From Letharia columbiana (taxonomy: Eukaryota > Ascomycota > Lecanoromycetes > Lecanorales > Parmeliaceae), in NCBI RefSeq assembly GCF_014066305.1, contig NW_023501054.1, positions 182,001 to 246,000 of the forward strand: a stretch of DNA of 64,000 bases, written 5' to 3'. The position numbers were made by a program, and so were the translations under genes. Shown here piece by piece: positions 58,185-64,000 of the stretch. The notes beneath the pieces were generated by a model. It ran no database searches. It saw only the letters and a program-made list of their open reading frames with translations, and was not told the origin of the DNA. How positions within the stretch are numbered: position 1 is the stretch's first letter; each line of letters starts with the position of its first letter.

Positions 58185-58522
58185 TCAGCACGGCTGGGTG
58201 CAACGAGGGCAATGCTTGCCGGGCAAGACGTATTGCTCAATCCCCTGTTCAGCGCAGCGAGGACACATGTTGTCAAATTTCTCAGCCGGTCAACGACATC
58301 CATCGCTCACGATACTTGGATCTGACTTACCGGCATGTGCGCAACAGGCTCGCCACTGCATCTGCGGAGGATGCAGACGTGGTCGTGACGATCCTCGAGC
58401 GGCGTTTTGTCGAAAAGCTCATCACCGTCGAAGAGGCTGTGGTTGGTGGGAATGTGAATACCAAGGGCCGCGGCGTCCGCATACATCTGGGCTGAACGTC
58501 CAAGCAATGAGATGGGAGACAT
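58185..58522 (-). CDS. Small protein with two C-terminal Cys pairs, 95 aa, two exons
   Basis: Exon 1 is 58331-58522 and exon 2 is 58185-58280. The 50-bp intron has a GTAAGT donor, a GTTGACC branch region and a GAG acceptor, joined in phase for 96 codons. The start has good context (CCCAGAATGTC). The N-terminal half (MSPISLLGRSAQMYADAAAL) is helical. The C-terminus reads MCPRC, then LPGKHCPRCTQPC, two CX2C knuckles spaced like a zinc ribbon. It has no signal peptide. Small fungal proteins ending in such paired knuckles are common and mostly uncharacterised. It is probably intracellular and zinc-binding. The partner is unknown. Confidence 0.6.
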
Positions 58523-59632
58523 TCTGGGAGGTTATTAAGAGAGAATTCGGAGGGTTTCGAAATGTGGAAAGGTTGATGTGGATGTGAATGTTTCTCGTTC
58601 TCCGGAGAGCCTGTGAGGTTCTAGAGGCGTTCGCAGATAGGGGGAAATCACAGAATCGAGGGCCCTGGATGGTTTATACCTCCGAGAGCGACGGGAAGTC
58701 TGTGCGGAGCACATTTCGGTTCTGTCTCTTGGCCTTGGGGACCGGCGAGAGAGACTCAGTATGAACAAAATCTTAGAAGCCAACCAGATAGGGATATTGC
58801 AGCCCAAGGGTACTTTGCATCCGAGACATGTACCGTCAAACATGCATGAATCTGCACAGGCAACGTAAGGGAAGACATCGACCGCAAAGTCGGCAGACTT
58901 GCAGAGCTATCAAGATGCGCAACGAGCGCGCCATCCTGAGCTAAACGTCGTTTCAACAACCATCCCTCTAAGCCTTCTATGTACTCTGCCTGACACATTC
59001 GTAGCCAAACCTGCATGCGATCGCAAAGCTAGCAGTCCAGCGCTACCTGTCGATCACACCACCTTGAGCTGGACGTCGGTCAGACAGCACTACTTCTTAG
59101 GCCTCCGTTGATTCACTCTGATCATTCGTCGGGGACCGGGGAACTTCACCATCCGTTCTATCCATGCGAGGAGAGCTTGCTGTGAAGTCGATGGCAGCTG
59201 ACGAGAAAGGAACTAGTGAGACAACAGAAGTGACGCTGCCTTCTAACCGAGCCCTTGCTGACAAGACGCAGGCAGATGCAGCCGAACACGCCAGATCGTC
59301 TAGGGCCGCCCAAGGACAAGGTTCATGGCTTAGTACTATCGATCTGATTGGGTAACAATCATGCGCTACATGCTGAACTCTCAAACACTGTCAAAGAGAG
59401 GGTATGTAACCTCTAATGCCCAGGCGGGAAACCGGACAGCAGTACGTCGGCCATCCCACCGGCTTCGTACACCCCGACCCCGACGGCATCGCGCCTAAGA
59501 ATGCAAGTCGAGGGCCGGATGTAAGGCTCCTAGCCTCCCATATCCAATGGCTGGAACGGTGTATGCGATTGGATCTGCTAAGGGGTGCAATGCGCCTCGC
59601 ATTCGTCCCGCACGGAACGGCGGCTCCGGATG
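58523..59632. other. Intergenic region
   Basis: Short ORFs on both strands only (58756-59016 minus, 59164-59355 plus, 59416-59658 plus). Some have acceptable composition, but none shows a domain or splice chain. Confidence 0.35.
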
Positions 59633-60364
59633 CTATGAATAGAAGGCTTCGAAGATGACCAAAGTCACGCGAGGCCATTCACACAGGCGAATGAAATCGA
59701 ACACCTTGGGGTTTTGTGGCTTGACAAGCAATGAAGGATCGAGCGCATAAAGCCCAAATATGCATCTGGAGCATGCAGTGAGAAGGATCATTCGGTTCGA
59801 TGATGATGAAGGATGCATCCGTGAGACAGAGAGGCTTGCATCGTGGCTTGCGTACACCAACAGTAGTACATGCAATCGATTAGAAAATTTACAACAGCAA
59901 TAGACCAACCCAATTGAGCAGCGTTTCCCCAGACTGCGTAAATAGCGGACTTCCTTGCGAGTTCATCAATCTCCTCGTTGTAGCCTTCATACCTCTTGAA
60001 AAGGGTTCTATCTAAATGGTGTTTGAAGCAGTCGTAGAAGCTCATACAAACCTGATCTCGGGCCCACAAAGAATAGTCCCCAGAGTTCATTGTTGACCCC
60101 GTCGTTCCGGATGTCAAAGGTAGCGCGCCAAGTCCACTGTTGCGCAACAAGGACGACGAACTCATAAACCTCCGCCGTAATAGTCCTCAGTGGTCCTCGG
60201 CGGGGGTCGTCCCAATCCGAGCAACGGCAATTTCCCATCGGCTGCGACAGCATAGTGATGCATAAACGATGAAAGTACCCCATAGACATCCTCCGTAGTT
60301 CTTCCGGGGACCGGACCCAAGGATAGAGAGCCGCGCCACCAAGCCCCCAGCCCTTGGTTCCCAA
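59633..60364 (-). CDS. Hypothetical multi-exon gene, boundaries uncertain
   Basis: Three minus-strand segments look coding. 60052-60364 reads PEELRRMSMGYFHRLC, RTITAEVYEFVVLVAQQWTW and DIRNDGVNNELWG. A 40-bp candidate intron (60012-60051, GTTTGT...TTTAG) then joins in phase to RTLFKRYEGYNEEIDELARK and AIYAVWGNAAQLGWSIAVV. A last segment, CIFGLYALDPSLLVKPQNP, ends at the stop 59633-59635. The join between the second and third segments is unresolved. A GTAAAT donor after SIAVV is one option. The 5' exon is missing. I recognise no family. The Trp/Tyr/Phe-rich helices are consistent with a globular or membrane-associated protein. Confidence 0.4.
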
Positions 60365-61184
60365 ACAGCCATAACCTGATCTCGGTCACGCGTGGCCGCT
60401 GTGGGGCGGGTGCTGAGATCGCTGAGCCTTTGACGGAAAGGATGCACGGAGGATTATGGCGGAGGGCACGTTGTCTGGACCGGATTCTTACCAGTTATGG
60501 ATTTTGCCATATTCATCAAGTGGGAGCTCTGCTTCGTACAACATACAAAGTCGGCATACTTGCACGAATCACTCTTCATTGTACTGCAATGTGTGGACGC
60601 TTTATTGTAGTAACCTCTATTTATGAGATCGTGAAATGTTGATCTGGTTCAGCGCGATGTGTTCCTACCTGCGCGACGCCTTGAATTATAGCGTTAAGAA
60701 GGTCGCATTTCCATCTTTCATTGATGCGTTACTAGATGCTGTTGCCTACAGAACTGTAAATGGAGCTTCTCTTTTCGATGAGTTGCAATTGCTGAGGCAT
60801 TACCGAGTCATGGGAAACGTGGCGCAATCGGTGCAGCCATTATGCTCTTGACTGTATATACGATTCAGAAACAGGTGGACCACGCTAGTCACAGGCTCCA
60901 CGACGCAACTAGTGAATTTTCAGGGGTCTTGACCGCCCGCATCCTCGTCTAAGGAACAGTGCTTCGCTGGAACAGACATCAACTATGTGGCAGCGGCGAA
61001 GATGTGTGAGGGAGTGTAGATGACAAAATAGCAAGAATACCCCAAGGCCACGAGACCGTGACGTATATTGCCATGCAGATGCAAATCGCTATGCATGGAC
61101 AGCACCATTGCTCACGACCACAACCACAACCACGAAACAAACAACTCGCACTGCTATCGCACAAACTTCTCCATGGACTTACAT
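60365..61184. other. Intergenic region
   Basis: A plus-strand ORF at 60636-60851 is weak. This region is the 3' flank of the ankyrin-SPRY gene and the likely 5' region of the gene to its left. Confidence 0.4.
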
Positions 61185-64000
61185 TCATATAGGCGGATTC
61201 GAGATTCCAAATTCGATGGGTACTTGCACCGTGACAGGCTCTTCCTCTTTTTTCATCTTCACAGCGTCAACGTCGTATTTGCCGCTATTACCTAGCTCCC
61301 ACTTGAAGGGCTTGCTCTCGACATCGTTACCAAAATTGACCACAATGCCGGCAGGCTCTGTCATGCCAATGACCGGATAAAGACGACCTTTGACGTCTTT
61401 GTCAAATGCGGGTCCTACTCTACCTGTCAACTTGTGCATAGGCGAAGAAGTGAGGGAGAATGTAAGAATTATCATACCTTGAGGCTCGCCGTTCCGCGTA
61501 TAGAAGATCGTCCCCTCGACACTGTCGTTATAGATGACACCACAACCAATTGTGTCCCCCTTACCATAGGAGCCCGCATACTCCTTCAATGACTGGTTAC
61601 TGTTGGCGTAGAGACGACCATCGTCGCCGTGGTAGGCGAAGCTAGGGGCTGTGGCGTTATACCAGCCTGGCATACGATCAAGGCGCGCAGGTTGCGTTGA
61701 GAACCCGATGGCATTGAAGCTGTCGTGGGATAATGATTAGACTTGATGATAAGGAACTTTTAAGGCGTTGAGATGCTCACAGTTTTGTATCATCTCCTAC
61801 GTCCTTCTTGATTTCGATTTCGTAGTAGAAGCGCTCGATCCCAGCTGGTATTGGATGATTCGCAAGGATTTGGACTCCAGATGTATCGTTGCACGCTGAT
61901 CGACTTCGTCAGCATCCGACCACTGAATACAAATCATCAAGAAGGACTCACGCTCTCCTACGTATTCAAGTTCGCAGCCATCCTCGGACATTTTGATCTT
62001 CTCGTTTTCTGTATTCCATCGACTAGGCCTTGATCCGACCTCAGCACCGCGCTTGGCCAAGAGGGCTGCAGCATCCGTGTTGCCATACTGCTTTGCTAAC
62101 TGCAGTGGTGTCCAGCCGTGCTCGTCTTGCTTGCTCGGGTGTGCTCTCGCATCTAGCAATTTTTCGATGACTTTCGTGCTTCCTTTGATGGCAGCGGCGG
62201 CCATGAGTTCAGTGTCTTTGGCAGCAGTCTCCCGATCGTGATCGACTAGAGCAATGATGATTGGTATCCGGTCGCCGGACTTGTCTTTTGCCCAACCTTG
62301 TCCACATAGAGTAAGAGCGGTCTTGCCCTTTGAATCCTCGATCGTCGCGTCGGCACCCTTTTGCAAAAGAACATCTACAACTTCGATCCTGCCATTGTAG
62401 GCTGCCCAGTGAAGTGCTGTCCTCCTTTGTGCTGTTTCTTGGACATTGACCGCAGAGGCTGCGTCGATCTCTTCAAGTAGCATCCTCACGACTTCGACGT
62501 GGCCTCTGCCAGCTGCTTTGCTCAAAGGAGTCCTACCGTCGTTCATGGCTGTCTGAATGCTATTGTGCTCGTTTGCGCGCATCGTTTGAAGCAGGAAACG
62601 TGCCGTCTCTAAATGTCCACTAGAGCAGGCGAGGAAGAATGGGGTACGTCCATGCTTATCGCCCAGCTCTAGGTTGGCGCCGCGTTGTGTTAATAGCTTA
62701 ACGATGTCTAAATGCCCGAATGCAGCTGCGATGTGGACGCCGGTTTGCCCAAAGAGCTACGTGAATGTTAGTCTGGACTGATTGCTGTTGATAAAGCTTT
62801 TGTCGAGCGGATGATGACATTAGCGGATGCGGTACTACTTACATCGTCATCATGAATGTTAGCTCCATGGTCAAGCAGCATCTTGGCCGCCTCTGTATTT
62901 CCAACAGCGCAAACCTCATACAATGGCCCTAGAAGTGGTCAGTGCATTGGAGACGAAGTACCTTCCTTAAGAGAACTTACTCTGTGAGTCTTTGTCATCT
63001 TTGTTGACATCGGCACCGTTATCCAGGAATGCACGAAGTAGGTCCAAGGACAAGTCTTGAGAGTTGTACATCACTTTGTGTAACGGAGTCTCTCCGAACG
63101 AATCGGGGACATTGATGTCACCATGCGCTTTCAACAGGATTTTAAGAACCTCGACATCGGAACCGAACAGCGCAAACCAGTGCATGACGTTGAACCCCCA
63201 TTGGTCTGCGATGTTGCAGTCGGCCCCATGCTCAAGCATAAGACTGACAAATTCGAGTTTCGGAGTCCGCCATAGCAAGACGTGAAATGGAGGTGGGAAG
63301 TCTTTGCGTGCATTAGGGCTGGCTCCATTTTCTAAGAGGAGCGCTACGATCTCGATATCAGGTGAGCCTGCCGCAAACCACAGCGCCGAGCGCCCATCTT
63401 CGGTTTCTGCCGCCGCCGGCTCACCGCGGTCTAGAAGTATCTTTACGAGCCCTTTTATATCGTAAGCAGCGGCCACTTGTAAAGGACTCAAGAGCGTGTT
63501 GTCGGCTTCGTAGCTTTCATCAAGCTCCATGTAGTGGTGTTGCCATATCTTGAAGGCCTCTGGGCTCTCGCAAAGAAATCGTATGACAAGCTTCCAAAGC
63601 TCTTTCCACTCGTCGCTCTTCTCGCGTTCTTCGGCTGTCCAAACCTTCTCCGCACTTGCGAGGTGGGCAGGCCAATAGGAAAGCTCATATCGTTTAGGTC
63701 TCACAGGCGCTTGGGCACCATCGGCCACCGGTTCCTCGAAGATCTCCGAATCTCGCCTGCCGCCTTCACCATCGTCATCGTCGTCTGGAAATGGCTCTTG
63801 ATTAGGTTGTTCCGAGGCTACCGCAGCATCGGCTTCACCACCTTCCTTAGCTATTGGCTCTACGTCCAAACTTGTGGGATCCTCGCGAAGGTGCTTGGAG
63901 TCGTCACCATTCGATGGAGCGTTCTGCGCGTCCATAGTGTCATCAACGTCGACGACGTCCAATGGGGCCTTCTCTCCACCGAGAGCAGATGATTCTTTAA
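61185..64000 (-). CDS. Ankyrin-repeat protein with C-terminal SPRY domain, 5' end beyond window
   Basis: Exons on the minus strand: 62981 to beyond 64000, 62843-62928, 61952-62756, 61781-61895, 61478-61719 and 61185-61423. All phases agree. Introns are 52, 86, 56, 61 and 54 bp. From the N-terminal side there is an acidic disordered stretch, then ELSYWPAHLASAEKVW...WKLVIRFL (a helical segment like those after NACHT/WHD modules of fungal NLRs). About 12-13 ankyrin repeats follow (for example TALHWAAYNGRIEVVDVLL). A SPRY domain ends the protein (IPAGIERFYYEIEI, AIGFSTQPARLDRMPGW, YHGDDGRLY, GDTIGCGVIYN, IFYTRNGEPQG). Ankyrins and SPRY are binding modules, so this is probably a scaffold or receptor. 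The last intron is a multiple of three, so retention would stay in frame. Confidence 0.85.

Noticed and set aside
1..64000. CRISPR arrays, bacterial operons, plasmid origins
   Set aside because: The spliced genes and RIP pattern are eukaryotic. The tandem arrays have no spacer-repeat structure.

Overview
The window looks like nuclear DNA of a filamentous ascomycete (Pezizomycotina; a Dothideomycete is my guess). The reasons are short 48-90 bp introns with GTRNGY donors and CTAAY/CTGAC-like branch points, many small secreted proteins, a Zn2Cys6 regulator, a DHA2 transporter and F-box genes. Sharply bounded AT-rich blocks full of TpA carry mutated retrotransposons, as repeat-induced point mutation (RIP) produces. 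All gene models were spliced by eye from frame, splice sites and branch points. There was no homology search.

Layout. Bases 1-11,650 are an AT-rich block without usable ORFs. It holds a 762-bp terminal-repeat element with intact target-site duplication (3157-3918), two tandem arrays (4139-4465, 5009-5168) and a heavily mutated Gypsy-type element on the minus strand (about 5429-11496). Bases 11,750-33,450 are a gene island: a low-complexity MCQ-type protein gene, three secreted-protein genes, an F-box-like gene, a five-exon DHA2 MFS transporter divergent from a nine-exon Zn2Cys6 transcription factor, and a 281-residue unknown. Bases 33,454-40,440 form a second AT block. It starts with an 87-nt poly-A run and contains a complete second copy of the same retrotransposon (33603-39972) with 164-bp LTRs, a 5-bp target-site duplication and a readable YLDD reverse-transcriptase motif. 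A small repeat element is nested in it.

Bases 40,440-64,000 are a second gene region: three secreted-protein genes (two with an apparent one-base frameshift), an F-box pseudogene, an HSP70-like ATPase-fold protein, a 64-bp minisatellite, a small gene whose 3' end is triplicated in tandem, a decaying HNH-type gene, a small cysteine-pair protein, and the C-terminal part of an ankyrin-SPRY protein that runs off the right edge.

How it fits together. The two same-orientation retroelements bracket a 22-kb island rich in secreted proteins, plus the transporter/regulator pair. This resembles the two-speed compartments of fungal genomes. Several genes next to the AT blocks carry frameshifts or stops, so gene decay is active here or the assembly has small indels. 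The best leads for new biology are the ankyrin-SPRY protein (possible NLR), the transporter/regulator pair, the tandem duplication of one gene's 3' end, and the miniature LTR element.
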